A stretch of DNA of 64,000 nt from Loxodes magnus (Eukaryota; Ciliophora; Karyorelictea; Loxodida; Loxodidae): NCBI GenBank assembly GCA_946699065.1, contig CAMPDV010000091.1, positions 1 to 64,000 of the forward strand, written 5' to 3'. Below the pieces are notes generated by a model, which was given only the letters and a program-made list of their open reading frames with translations, had not been told where the DNA came from and did no database searches. This document shows, one piece after another, positions 36,618 through 49,300 of the stretch (positions are counted from its first letter, which is position 1; each line of letters opens with the position of its first letter). Made by a program: the position numbers and the translations under genes.

Positions 36618-36711
36618 TATATAATATTTATAATTTTTTTTATAGTTATTGGCTTTACTCTTTTATTTAATAGATTTATTAATCAACTTCATTTATCTAA
36701 TTTTTTTTACT

Positions 36712-37332
36712 TCAGCCCGCTTTATTTGCTTATTCTTTTAATTCTATACACTTTTGTTTCAACTCTTGATTTTCTTTAACTTTTTTATAAAGGTTTTAGA
36801 TTATCTAATTTACTTATTCATCAAAACTTTTTTGTTGATTTCTATTTTTTTAATCGAAATCTTTAACTTCACCTGATAATTTGGTAACTTCCTTCTTTAA
36901 TTTATTCCTTTCATTTAGTATATTTTAATCACTTTAATGTTCTAGTTAATTTTAAGATTTTAAATCTTTAAGCTTCTATTCAATCTCTTATTTTTCTTTT
37001 TTAAGTTGTTATTTTTCTTCGTCATGCTTTTACTTGATCCATTAAAAGTAACTTCTTTATTTTAAATTTCTTTTTTCATTTATTCTTCATTCTATATTTA
37101 AATAAATTACCTTTTTCCATTTTATTTTTGAGAGTTATGCCCCATCATTTATCTTAGTCTATTGTCTGCATTTTGAACAATCTAAGAGAAATTCCTCTTT
37201 ATTTTCTTCTTGCTTTACTTGAGATAATTTCAAGAGGCATTTTTATCACATATAATGGTTGCATTTAAGAAGAACAAAATCTTATTAATAAGGTAAGTCA
37301 CACTAAGTAGACTAAGCTTATAAACCACCCAT
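36712..37332 (-). CDS. RING-like coiled-coil protein with substituted zinc ligands
   Basis: ATG at 37330-37332; the frame is continuous to TGA 36712-36714 (206 aa) and, if that TGA is Trp, on into repeat copy 1. Residues ~10-60 follow a RING spacing: a Cys-Asp-Leu, then Cys-x-His-x2-(TGA)-x2-Cys and a Cys-x2-Cys. The codon at the next-to-last ligand of the Cys-x-His pair block is TGA, hence Trp, and the second Cys of the first pair is Pro. So zinc binding is partly lost unless the frame is wrong. The rest is a Gln/Lys/Glu coiled coil. It is comparable in plan to the RBCC protein at 26071-29019. It starts 100 bases from the left inverted repeat of unit 1. Confidence 0.55.
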
Positions 37333-37432
37333 TATAATTTTGAATAATTATCTGATGTAAATAAGCAATAAAATAAGAAATGATGACTGTTTATCTCATA
37401 ATATATTCTTTTGAGTATAAACTTTATTTACT

Positions 37433-37700
37433 TAAATAAATTTTATTATAGAGCGCGTAGCACTCTCACTGGTGCGCAGCTCTTTAAAAAAAATATTTCA
37501 TACTGACAAGAATGTTTGTTACTGATAAAATTATCAGATACTGGTAGACCTTGTTCAATACTGGTATAATTATTCAGTACTGATAAAAATGTTCAATACT
37601 GATATAATTTAAGAATACTCGTAATCTTTTCTACTTGTTGGAGGTCCAAGGACATGGCAGGATTGTGTATAATGCATCACCAAAGCAGAGGACGACATGT
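37433..37700 (+). repeat. left long inverted repeat of unit 1
   Basis: About 268 bases match 51979-52248 in inverted orientation. The outer tip is TAAATAAATTTTATTATAGA followed by a GCGC-rich hairpin (GAGCGCG...GCGCAGCTC). Next come several degenerate ~25-base units built on TACTGATAAAA/TTCAATACTG, and an inner ~70-base conserved block ending GACGACATGT. Confidence 0.9.
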
Positions 37701-37806
37701 GTCAATTATGGGTACTTAACTTTCCCAACCTCTAATGAAGATGACCTTGTTGTTCAGCTTCGAACAACTATGGCTGTTTTAAAAAATATACTTAATAATG
37801 TATAGT
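37632..37806 (+). pseudogene. coding-like fragment reaching out of the left inverted repeat
   Basis: One frame reads a balanced sequence of ~58 residues (Leu-Leu-Glu-Val-Gln-Gly-His-Gly-Arg, later Asn-Glu-Asp-Asp-Leu-Val-Val-Gln-Leu) with ordinary use of Gly, Pro and Thr, unlike the surroundings. The first part lies in the inverted repeat; in the right copy an extra base shifts it. No family recognised and no start or stop found, so I call it a fragment. Confidence 0.4.
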
Positions 37807-37809
37807 AAT

Positions 37810-39044
37810 CTATTAGTTTAATCTTAATCTAAAATTTATTTTATAATTTTACTCTTAATAAGTAACCAAAATATAAATCTGTTGTTTATAATTTATATCC
37901 TTCTTTGTTAATATCTGGGATAGAGCTTAGTAAAAGGATATTTATTTTGTTCTTTTACATTGGAAAAAGAAATAAAAAGTTAGTAAATTGGTTTCTTAAG
38001 GCTGTTGATGATATAAAGATTTAATGATTTGTAGCTTATTTTTTATAATATAATAATTAATTAATGCTATTTGATAATTATTATCCCTATACTTTAACTT
38101 TAAATTTTAGACTTATTTATTGCATTCCTTTATCAAGTAATATATCCTTTGCTATAGCTTTTAATATTAAATAGTATATTGAATTTATATCTTTTCAATC
38201 AACTTTTTAAACCAATTTTTCCAATCTTTCTCTATTATTCCTATTGTATTAAAGCTAAGAGTTCTAAGTCTATTTTATAAGCAAAGCTAAATAAGTTTTG
38301 ATTGAAATGAAAGCTCTACTTAAACTAAAAAGGCATAAAGTAATTTAAATCCTTCTTAAAGCTAATTTATTACATAGTTTAATTTGAAATGTACAAGATA
38401 GTTAGACTTATAAATGACAAGCTAAATAACTAATTTAGTTAACTACAATAGCTTAGCCTATAATATTTGAAGATCCTTTAGTTTTCATGTAGTAGTACTA
38501 GCAGGTAGTTACTTAGGTTAATAGCTTTAATATTTAAAATTAATTCTGAAGTATTTCCCTCATTATAAGTGTAGAGATTAAACCTGCTTATATAGCTAAT
38601 AGAAGCTAATTAAGCCAAATAAAGATTAGCAATTAATCAGTTTATTCCAACTTATTGATTAAGCAAATTCTTTAATTAATCAAACCTTAGATTAAGTTAA
38701 GCTATATGCTTAACAAATTAAGCTATGCAAATTATTCTTCATATAGGAAATTAAGCAAAATTAAGCCTATCAGTTTACATTTCAGGGTTTTATACATTAG
38801 TAATCAATAAAGATTGCATCATTTCAAGTAGAGGCATCAAATATCTTTAGATGCTTTCAAAATGCCTTATTCTATTAGAAAAAGAAAATTGACGAAAGAC
38901 GAGATTTGATATTCTAAGGGATATATTATATGCCTTATATAGCTTCTGGATATTAGTATATTCAGGCTAATTACAAGTAAAGACACTTAGATTATTTTAA
39001 TATTTTAATTTAATTTCAAGTTAAATAATCTTATTCTTAGGCTA
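37810..39044. other. 1.2 kb spacer in unit 1
   Basis: No gene recognised. The sequence is dense in AAGCTAATTA-type words. It lies downstream of the first tetraspan gene. Confidence 0.4.
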
Positions 39045-39811
39045 TCAGGACAATTGCTTTAAGACTTTCTTATATTTTATGAAATAGACCAAATACGACG
39101 CTAAAATGCAAGCATATGCAATAATTAGGCATTTACTTCCTTCTTCAACGCTAATAGACTTCACTTCGAAAACACCTACAAGTGATTAAGTTAAAGCAAA
39201 GTAAATAATCAAAGCTGAAATTAAAAAGCCATGCTATAAATGTAAAAAAACACCCTTTTTTATTTATCTTTCTAGAGGCTTCTTCCTACAATTTCTTAAA
39301 TGATAAAGTGGCATCGCCAAACTCATAGTTCCAAAAACCACTGAAGAAGCACAAAAAAAGGTTACCTATAATAAAAAATTACCGCGATTCCTGAAGAAAA
39401 CATATTAACTAAGCCATTGCAAAAATCTTTGTAGTTTTAATCGATTTTGATATAATCTTTGCAACCATCACAAGCGCAAAATTCTTGCCAAATAGTCAGA
39501 ATGTCTATGAAATTCCTTTCTTTAAAATTTTATTCCTTAGCGAAAATAATTGTTAATGATGTAGCATAATACAAATCATCTGGTCCATGCTTCATTCTGT
39601 CATATGATTTTTTGAATAAGTCAGCATCTTATGTGACAAAGGAAGTCACAGAAAAAAAATCATAATAATAGGTACCATCATTATTCATTCAAGGCTAATA
39701 TCATTCTAATGCATATCACACATCTTGAGTCAGAGCAATCAATGTGAGAAGAATAGACAAAAATGACAAACATAAGAAGGTAAGGCCAATTATGTTAAAC
39801 GAGCGCTTCAT
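39045..39811 (-). CDS. four-pass membrane protein, copy 1 (claudin-like layout)
   Basis: 249 aa, ATG at 39809-39811, TGA at 39045-39047, with one 17-nt intron. Membrane segments are at ~7-28, ~145-168, ~190-212 and ~225-245. A large first loop has a Trp-x3-Glu-Trp-Tyr-Gln-Pro motif soon after TM1 and several Cys (Cys-x-Cys-x2-Cys, then Cys). This recalls the Trp/Cys-rich loop of claudin/PMP22 tetraspans, but no homology is claimed. Both Trp of the motif are TGA-coded here, while copy 3 has TGG at the first. A cytosolic basic loop follows TM2. The function is unknown; it is probably a surface or vesicle membrane protein. Confidence 0.85.
39366..39382 (-). other. 17-nt intron, conserved position
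   Basis: GTAATT...TTATAG on the coding strand. Copies 2 and 3 have 18- and 17-nt introns at exactly the same codon boundary before TM2. Confidence 0.88.
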
Positions 39812-42452
39812 CTTAATTTATAATTAGAATAAACAAAATTCCTTAAGTTTATAATTAAATTAGAATTCATTACTACTCAAGTTTAGCGATTTCGCACTTT
39901 TATCTCATCTTTATGAGATTTGCTTATATCTCTTTCATTTAAAACACTAGAACTAAATATGCGAATCAGATTGAGTGTATATGAAACAGTTAAAATCATT
40001 CCTTATATTTTATTCCTCTTCTTAAGGTTAAATTTAGAAAGTCCTATTTTCCTAAAATGAGTTATTAAGCTATCTTAGGAAAGTTATCATAGTTCATCTC
40101 ATAGAAATTTATTGCTAATAGCTGCAAAATGCGCAGTGAGAGTCAAAAGCTTTTATAATAATAGATATAACTGATTATTAGAGTATAAAGCTAATTTATT
40201 CGAATTACTAAGAAAAACATAGAAATTTAATAGATTTAAGTTATTAAGGGATATTAAGAACTATTTGTATAATTAAACTATAAAATAGTAACTTTAATTA
40301 GATTTAATTTTGATTCATCTATCTAGGTAATTGAGATAAGGCTAGCTAATTTTATCTTCTAAAAGGAGAATGAAAAGGAAGAAACCTAATATCATTCTTA
40401 AGTTAACTAATCATATAGTTATAATAAGGATGAGTATTTTTAATAAGGAGTCCTTTTCTGATAACTAGCGAAATTAAATTTTTAGTAAATAAAACTTGAA
40501 ATTGAGAAATTTCAAAGACAGATTAAGAAATTGAAATGTTTATCTTTTTTAATGATATTGATAAGTAAACATTTTTAGTTCTTTTGCTCATAAATATAAG
40601 CAAAAGAACTAAAAATGTTTACTTATAATTGGAGTTAAGGATTATTAAATCCGACATAGCTATTATTAATAAATGTTTGATAGAAAGTAAAATTGATTGA
40701 TAACTAATATTTAGAAATATTAGACTAGTGATTTGAGGGTAGTTTGAATCTGGTTGCTTAAATATATCTAGATCTGTTTAAAATTAGCAAATAGTAAAAG
40801 TAAAATTATAAGCCATTTGAATTAAATCTTATTATCTTATTTATTTCTATAATCTCGCATGATTATTATATAATCTATAATTGTTCCTTGATTATTTAGC
40901 TAGAAATATTTCAATCAGTGAGTTAAAATGATCTATATTTTATTTTCTTATCATAGAGCTTAGCAAGAATTTCACTAATGATTATGTTGACAATCTAGTT
41001 TAAAGAATCCTAGTGTTTAGCTTATATTTGCTATTTATATAAAGAAACTAATCTTGAATGAATATGAAGAGGGGAAGGTAGGTAGCTTTGTATAACTATA
41101 AACTTGAATATCTATTTCAAAGCTATAATAATATAGCAACTTGAATTAATTACTATTAATCTAGATAATTCATTGCTAGTTTAATTTTCTTTTTTAGAAT
41201 GCTTAGTTTTATTAATAGGCTTATAGTGGCTAAGAAATATCAAGTAATTATAAAGTATTAAATAGGAGAAAGTATGTTGGAAAAGCTATAAATGTAGATT
41301 ATATAATCAGCTTTTATTTATCGTTTCTTAATCAATCATATTTTTAAGTACACATACTCGTTATTTACTATATGCTAAGTTAATTTTCTTAAAATTAGAA
41401 ACCTTAATAACAATAAGGTAGTTAGAGATTTTATTAAGAACATAGTTAATCTTGTAAAGGTTTTATTACCTTTATAAGTTAACTTTACTTAGAAAATTAA
41501 GAATAATCACTTTATTTAATATCCCATCAATCATCATTTCGTATCTCCATTAACAACTTAAAATATAATTAATAAGTTGCTAAAGAGTTAGCAGATGACA
41601 AATCTACAATTATTTTAAGCTAAAGAGATTAATCATTTTGATATTATTAGCAAAATCTAAGCTAAATAAGCAAGCGAAGATTATACATGCATAGATAATT
41701 TAAAGCTAATAACTCTATTTATAAAACATCTTTATATGATACATAATATAGTAATTTAAATCATAATTCTAAAATATGCATATACCAAATAAGATTAAGC
41801 TATTATTCTCTTAAATCTTTATAGTAAGATGAATATTTTATAACTATAGCTCTCTTTACATTAAGATAAACTTATAAATAGATTTTAGGAAACTAAATTA
41901 TCAGAAATAGATTTTATAGTTATAAACTAATATAATTACAAGTCTTTTTATAACCAATTTAACTATATTAAATCTATTATTTCAGATTGGAAACCTTAAT
42001 CTAATCTTTTAATAGGATAACTAATAGCTGAAGTAAAGGTTTAAAGAAAATTTAGAAATATAAATATCAAAGAATTGTAAGTGAAAATAACCTCTAGTAA
42101 GCAAAATGAAAGATAAAGCTTATTAGTTAAGGGAATTATATCTAAATATATTCTATTTTATTATATTTAAGAACATACTAGAGTACCTAGAAAGATATTT
42201 AGAATTATAGCTCTAAATTTAAGGAATAAAAATTAGATTGAATCTCAATAAGCTTTTAGTAAAGTTAAAGCTAATCAAAAGTATTCTCATGTAAGGGCTC
42301 ATTGAAACTTACTTTAAAGATTTGAACAAATATCAATTTATTTGATAATAGAAATATTAATTTTATTTTACAATTATCTATTAAAGCATAGATATATATC
42401 TAACTATCAAACTTATTTAATTAATAAATTAGACACTGTTCCATTTTATTCG
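39812..42452. other. 2.6 kb of unit 1 without a recognised gene
   Basis: Contains the 28-bp hairpin at 40561-40626 and otherwise no supported frame. The only structure I see is that hairpin. Confidence 0.4.
40561..40626. repeat. perfect 28-bp inverted repeat with 10-base loop
   Basis: Arms 40561-40588 and 40599-40626 are exact reverse complements (ATAAGTAAACATTTTTAGTT... in the left arm); the loop is CATAAATATA. A strong cruciform or RNA hairpin. No flanking gene uses it as an obvious terminator. Confidence 0.95.
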
Positions 42453-43650
42453 ATGAGCTATCCTCTACTTTTATTTTAGAAACCTATTGAGATTTATGAT
42501 CATTGATAGATCTAAGAATGCTTCGAGAAAATTATTGTTTAAACAGAATTTTAGTCTACTTATCTTTTACGCTTATAGGTAGCTTGTTTTAATGTTAAGC
42601 TTCAGATATGCTTCATTACTAAATTAAAGGACTTTTAGTTGTTTAAAATCATACAAGAAAAAAAGATCGCTAGAGTAAAATATAATCACCAAACTAAGTG
42701 CCCCTTGGAAATAAAAAATTTGTATCTTCATAAATTTAAATTATAAACTGAGACTTAAAGCCAGAAAACTTTCTTATAAAGATCTTAATGATAGTCTAGC
42801 TAATTAAGAATGTCAATATTTAAAAAAGGCTAAGAAGGCAATAATTTGTGATTTCATTATAGGAATTATTTAGTTTATGGCATCTTAATATTTTTCATAC
42901 TCCGAAATAGAAACTTCATGGTAGTTCTTAATTTTTGGCTGCAGCAATAATGAAATTATTACTTAAAGATATTCAAGAGAAATTAAACAATAAGAGTGTA
43001 TTAATGAACTTAAAGCAGCAACTTCATTCTGATATTGCTTAACTTTAAAGTAAGAACTAAAAGTTTCAATTAAAAATAGTTTTGATGATAATCAAAATAA
43101 TCAACCTAAAATAAAATAAATAGCTAAGCTTTTTAGATAAATTATTATGTAAAATCATTAAGTCAGAACATAGACGAATAGATTCTTTAGAGAGTAATAA
43201 AAAAATGTATATCTTTCAAGTTTTGATATTTAAAAAATTATAGCATCACTATATAAATTATTATAACCTTGATGGTTTTAGGACTTCGTGAGTTAGAATT
43301 AAATAAAAATAGTGAGGATTGCTCGTAATTTAATAATTTAATCTAGGATAATCTTTTAAGCAAAAGAAAATAGTTTAGAAGTTAAAATAAAACTTGATCA
43401 CTTTTTATTTTTTAAAAGTATAAAAATTTATATTCCCTAGCTGTGGAATTAGCTTTCCATATAAACTAAATCAAATACTTTTATTTTATTAGTTTAAACT
43501 ATTATTTGTATATCTAGCTTAAATAGGTCAGAGTTAAATATATGCTTTAGCCTATATTATCTTTAGATTTATTTTAAGAATATTAAAGATAAAATGTTCT
43601 TAGTAAAGATAATTATCAATAGAAATTTTCTCTAACTGACTAATTTATGA
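42453..43650 (+). CDS. unknown 398-aa ORF of unit 1
   Basis: ATG 42453, TGA 43648. The frame needs one A dropped from an AAAA at about 42762; on both sides the translation is balanced and charged. The first 100 residues contain His and Cys (Tyr-Asn-His-Gln-Thr-Lys-Cys-Pro). The middle has an Ile-Ile-Cys-Asp-Phe segment and several Trp, two from TGA. The basic C-terminal third is Lys/Gln/Arg-rich. I recognise no transposase triad or kinase motif: an apparent Asp-Leu-Lys-Pro-Glu-Asn in another frame is not supported. As the only long soluble ORF of the unit it is a candidate for its mobility or maintenance protein, which is a guess. Confidence 0.55.
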
Positions 43651-45600
43651 AGCATATAAATCAGTTGCATTTTACAATTTATCAAGTAATGGAAAATAAT
43701 AAATGGAAAGGTAAATTAAGCTTTGGTGTACCCTGCGAAGAATATTGCTATCCATTTGGAGGATTTATAAATAGCAAATTTTACTAACGATGTAACTTTA
43801 GGCTAAAAGAAAAGGAAAATAATCCAAAATAAGTTTTTTCAGTTTAATTTGAAATCAATTTAATAAATATCCTTTAAGATAAAAGCCTAACGAGATAAAT
43901 CTGAAAATATACAAATAGCATTAAACTCTTAAATTTAAAACCAGTTTTTATTTAGTTTTACTCAACTTATGACATTCTTAGAAATAAAATTTAAAATTTG
44001 CATGGATTTTGCTTTATATAAATTAAAAAGTCATAGTTAGTATCTAAAATCTATTAGGAAATAAAATAAATAATAGCCTTAAAGCATTATTTATCCTTTA
44101 TATTCTATTTAAAATATAGTGATTATGAACTATTGCTTAAGGATTTTCATTATATATTCTTAATATGCTTGCTATCCTTCTTTATTTTAATTCTTGAGTA
44201 TCTTTAGCTTTAATAATACATAGATAGCCTTAAAAACTAATTGAAGTCACTATATTAAAGCCTTGAATTTAAAACTAGCAAATACTCTTATTTCCAGATT
44301 TAATTATTTTCTAGTTTAATTTAATTGCAAATAATGAGAATGAGAATAGGGAATTTAGTTCTTATCAGATAAAATTATAACCAACTTTTGGATAAAATTA
44401 AAATCAATCTGATAATATGCTTTATGCTTCTTAATGATATGCAAGAAGTGAAGATTTACTTCCTGATATTAAAACTAAGAAATTAGCTTTAAATATTTAA
44501 ATTCTAATTTCTTTATTTTAAATGTAGTGCTATCAACTATTAAGTTAAGGGAATAATGTAGAATAAATGATAGAGATATAATTAAAGGAAAGGATTAACT
44601 TTTAGTTATTAATACTATTAAATTTAGTTATTATTAAATCAAAGTGATACTTCAAAGCTTGCTATTTAACTTATCTCCTAGTTTTTATTATAGTTTTGCT
44701 CATCTCTGATCTATATTAAATAAATTCTATTATTTATAGCAGAACACTTAAACTCTTTAAAATCTTTAATAAATGTAATTATTGGCAAATGAAATGATAA
44801 GTATTTAAAACTAAATAATCAATATTTGCAAGATAAATTTATATTTCAGTGAGCTACTTTAAGTGCTATTTTCAGAAAGTAATAAACAAATTGCTTTAAG
44901 TTGAATATTTATAAAACAGGAAGTTTTACAATAATAATTTAAGTTTGCTTATTTATATCTAACTAACTTAATTCTTGCTTATCTATCTTAGCTATTTTTA
45001 TTCTTAAACTTATTTAATCTCCTTCATAGAAAAGTTAAGGTACTACATTTAAAATTTTAATTTCGTTTATTTTAAATCATAACTCTAATTCATTTTTATT
45101 TCTTTTATTTCTTCTCTCAATTTTGGGGCAAGAGAACAACATGAATGCTACATTAAATTACTCTGAATGTGATATCATAAATTGAATTACCAGAAAATTT
45201 GTTAGGTTTCACTTACTTGGATCTTCGTTCTGATTAAAAAATCTTAAAGTAGTGATAAAAACTAATTTAAAATTGCAAATTCTTTGAAGTATATTATTAA
45301 AAATTATTTTAGTTTCTCTATAATCTCACTTCTAAACTTAATATTAAACTAATAAATACATTAAACTTTTTCAAACTCCTAATTAAATATATGAATATAC
45401 ATTCAAATTATTAACTAAATAAAATTTAAAATGACTAAACAACTATAAAGACTACCAAAACTTTAATTTCTTCAACTTTTTAATTCTAAGATGAATAGGT
45501 TAGTGTTTACCCCTATTAACTGTTTAGAATAAAGAAAGCTAATTTATTTTATTTTCTATTTTAAGCTAAAAGTTAGAAGGTTATTTTCTCAGCTTAGTCT
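43651..45600. other. 1.95 kb of unit 1 without a recognised gene
   Basis: No frame I could support; AT-rich with many short repeats of AGCTTTAA-like words. Confidence 0.38.
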
Positions 45601-46371
45601 TCATGTATATCTCTTTACTTCTATCTTATATCTTAAGAAGTATAATAGATATGCTCCCAAAAATATTATTAATGCTATTAATAGAAGAGCACCTCCTGAC
45701 TAGCTTCCTATCGACTTTATTTATATGGCTTCGTCTAGAGTGAACGTTAGAGAAATGAAGAAAATATAAGCTAAGCATAAGCAAAAACTCATTATATGCA
45801 ACCAGATTCCTTTCTCTACTAATTTTTTGCCAGGCTTGTGCTTAAGTTCCTTTATATGGTAAAGTGGCATAAGCAAAACACAACTACCAGCTATAATTGA
45901 ACAAACAATTAGACCTGTTACCTAAATGTTAGAACTTACGATTACTCCAGAAGCAATCATTTATGATATACCATTACAAAAATTATCAAAATTTTTATCG
46001 TAATCTCTATATTCTTAGCAGTCACTACAAAAGCAAAATTCATCTTAAATATGAAACAAATCTATATAATATCTTTGGTCGAAGTCAGTTTCTTTCAAAA
46101 AAAATGTAGACATGGTTAATGTTTAAACTGTATCAGATGGCTTATTTTCTTTCTAATCTCTAATTTAATCTTAAAGATCTTGATCTAAGCTAACAAAATC
46201 AGTAAGAGAAAAGAAATCATAAAAGTAATATCCTTATCCGAGAGTATCTAAAGGTTGATATCATTCTAGAGCATATCATAAATCAACTCCTAAAGCAGCT
46301 ATAAGAAGAATAATAGTAAATAGAATCATTAGGAAGAAAACAGTAATGGTGACTTTTCTTTTGCAAGACAT
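45601..46371 (-). CDS. four-pass membrane protein, copy 2
   Basis: 250 aa, ATG at 46369-46371, TGA at 45601-45603, one 18-nt intron (45922-45939). Same layout as copy 1: TM1, a Trp-x3-Glu-Trp-Tyr-Gln-Pro loop with Cys-x-Cys-x2-Cys, TM2 just after the intron, a basic loop, then TM3 and TM4. Both Trp of the loop motif are TGA. It is divergently oriented to the CCHC gene that starts 144 bases away. Its 5' flank is duplicated, with a truncated gene copy, in unit 2. Confidence 0.87.
45922..45939 (-). other. 18-nt intron with branch-like CTAAC
   Basis: GTAAGT...CTAAC...TTTAG on the coding strand, at the position shared with copies 1 and 3. Confidence 0.9.
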
Positions 46372-49300
46372 TTTGATATTATATAAATTTAAATTAACTT
46401 TAATCTACTTTATTCTATTTTCTTAGTTATATAATTTATCTTAGAAATTTAATTATAATGTTTATATTCAAATATTTAATTTATTCATTAACTTGCTACT
46501 TATATATAAAAAAAATGGAAGGCTAAAGGAAGGCATTCACTAACTTGACAAAGGTAGAGATGAAAATTGAAGGAGCCGAACAATCTACAACCTAACACTA
46601 GTAGCAAGTAACCTTCAAGTCTTCTTTTAAACACCCTTATACTTAACTAAATACCCCTCCGACCCCTGAAAAACCTAAGGAAAAAAAATAAATAACAAAG
46701 GTCAGGGAATTCTGAAACAGCTAAGTCGGAGTAACAAGAACAATCTGAAGTAGTATAAATGATAATTACCGAACTTAACCAGAAACTCCAGGCCCGCTTT
46801 GAGAAAGAAGTCCAGGGACTTAGAGATTAAGTGAAAGACCTTAGATAATAGTTAACGGAACATCTTGAGAAATCAGACAAAGCCCAAGAACAGCCATAAC
46901 AGCAAATAATAGCTCCTAAATGATGGAACTAGAAGAGAACGGGCATTCCTAACCTAACCCTACTTCTCCCGCAAAACACCAGTAAGCCAAGTCTCAGAAA
47001 TAATGCTACCTATGTGGCAGTGTTTGCGCCTCTATAGACAATGCAAAATTTTTGTTGAAAAACAGAGGAACTACTAGAGAATTTAAACTTATCAGGATCA
47101 GTAAATTAAGAAATAAAGACAAAAGATACAAAATTTAAGAAGAATGCAAAATAACCTCTTTTGTGATCCTAGCGGGAGAATGTACAAGAGGAAAACTTCA
47201 CCCTTAGATTGATTTGACCTCGTATCAGAAGACTACGCTCCATACGAAGCCAACTGTTAGGCGACCCAAGTCACTTTGACTATTATAACTCACCGGAAGG
47301 AAAACTGATAACCCGCCGAAAAGCAGCAACTGGCGTAAAAAGGATTTCTAACGAATATTCCTGACTATTTAATTTATTTAATTTAATTAGCTTGCTACTT
47401 GTATCAAGTAAAATTATTAAGAATAAAAGACTCATGATTTGTAATCTTAGAACTTTATTAAATTGAATGTAGCGCTGACTTGTAGTTTAGGCTATATTTA
47501 AGTAATAATTTTAATAAAACGAGAAAAGGCTGCTATAATAGATCCTAGTATGATGTAATATATTCCTCTATCATCGAAAATAACCAGACTTAATAAAATC
47601 TTACATGAAATAACTCTAGTCTGGTAAAAGCAAGAATAGCAAAACTAATCTAATTCTTTAAGCATAATAAATTTTGATCTGTTTAAATAGAAAAAACAAA
47701 TAATAAAAATGAAAATAAAATAAAGATTAATAGACTTAAAAATAAAAATAGCTAAACAGATTAAACCAAACCAAAACTTTAGAAGAGAATAGTTAAAATA
47801 GCTGGCACATTTAACTAATTAAATCTATTTTATATATGAACTAAATGATTAGATCATTTTTAATTGTATGAGTGCTACTTTGTACTTTACGTACAATTAT
47901 AATATTTTCTTAGTTTATTATTTTTATTCAAAAAAGTAAAGCAAAAATTTAAATTATATAGAAAGAAAAAACTAAACCAGAGTAAATAATTTATAAGGTA
48001 TTAGTTTGGCTAAATTAAGCTTTCATATACTTAATCTTTTATTAATGCCTTTAATATAAATCACAACCTTTCATTTATAATTATAGCCTATTTCCTCAAA
48101 GAGGAAGAATAATCTAACTTCATACAGAAATTAAGCATTTTAATAATAAAATTAGATTATTTAAGTAAAAATATCTTTACTAGTAAGAGGATGGAACTGA
48201 GATAGTAGAAGTATGTAATTATACCATATTTTATATAATATCAATGGGGAATAATTGGAAGTTTTATAAGAATTTAAGAGGTAAATTGTGTATGAAGTAC
48301 TAAATATAGTAGTGCAGGTAAAAAAATTAGATTCTAAAATGTAAAATTCATGAAAGTTTTTTTTTGGTTTAAGTCGGTAACAAATCTAGATAAGCTAATG
48401 TAAAAAGATAGAGAAAATAAAATTGACTTTGAAGATTATGGGTAAAAGTTAAGTCCTTTAAAATTTTCAGATACTGATTGAAATTCCTTCAAAAATAACT
48501 CAAGCAAGTTGTTAATAAATATCAAGATTTAATAAGAAAAAATGTTTTCAAATAGTTTTTAATGATGCTATAGGTTTGAAATAGTTTTGATTTTAAGAAA
48601 ATTATGAAAAATTAATAAAGCTTAAATTATTCAAAACTTAGCCAAGTTGCTTCCAATTAGTTATATAAATTTAGATAATGATTGAACTAAGATTTGAGCA
48701 TCATTCCTATATGATTAGATATAAAAATATAATTAAAATTATACTATAAAGAAATTTAAGTATGAGGATTTATTTAATTTAAACCATGTTTATATAAGTT
48801 TATATATGGAATTAATGTAAATAAGTTTTGTCTTTCTAGTGCTGAGTAAAATACAAGCATTTGTTGCATTTTAATTATTAAATGGTGATTTTTTTGTTGC
48901 TAATATTTAGAAAAATGGTATGATTTCTGATTTAAATATTCGTATTAAAGAAAAAAAATTTTATAATTATAGCTTTTAAAATTTAATAGACTAAAGAAAG
49001 TAGAACCTTTGGTATCTTTAAAAGACTTGGTGTGTAATACTTTCAGACTATAAAATATGAATATTCAATTATTATTAATAAAACAAAAATCTGAAATAAC
49101 CATTTTAAACCTATTTTTATATCCTACTTGATCTTTTTATCTTAGAGAATGATAAATGTGCCTCTTGAAATTTAGAACTAAGCCTTCTTTTTTAATTAGT
49201 TTATTTAACTTTTTATAATTTTAAAAGTTAGTTAGCTATACAAATAAGAATAAGCATCATTTATATTTAAAATGAATTATCTATTTTTGCTAAATTTACT

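Noticed and set aside
42720-42790. Protein-kinase-like Asp-Leu-Lys-Pro-Glu-Asn
   Set aside because: It lies in a frame without other kinase motifs. The supported frames on both sides give a different continuous protein.
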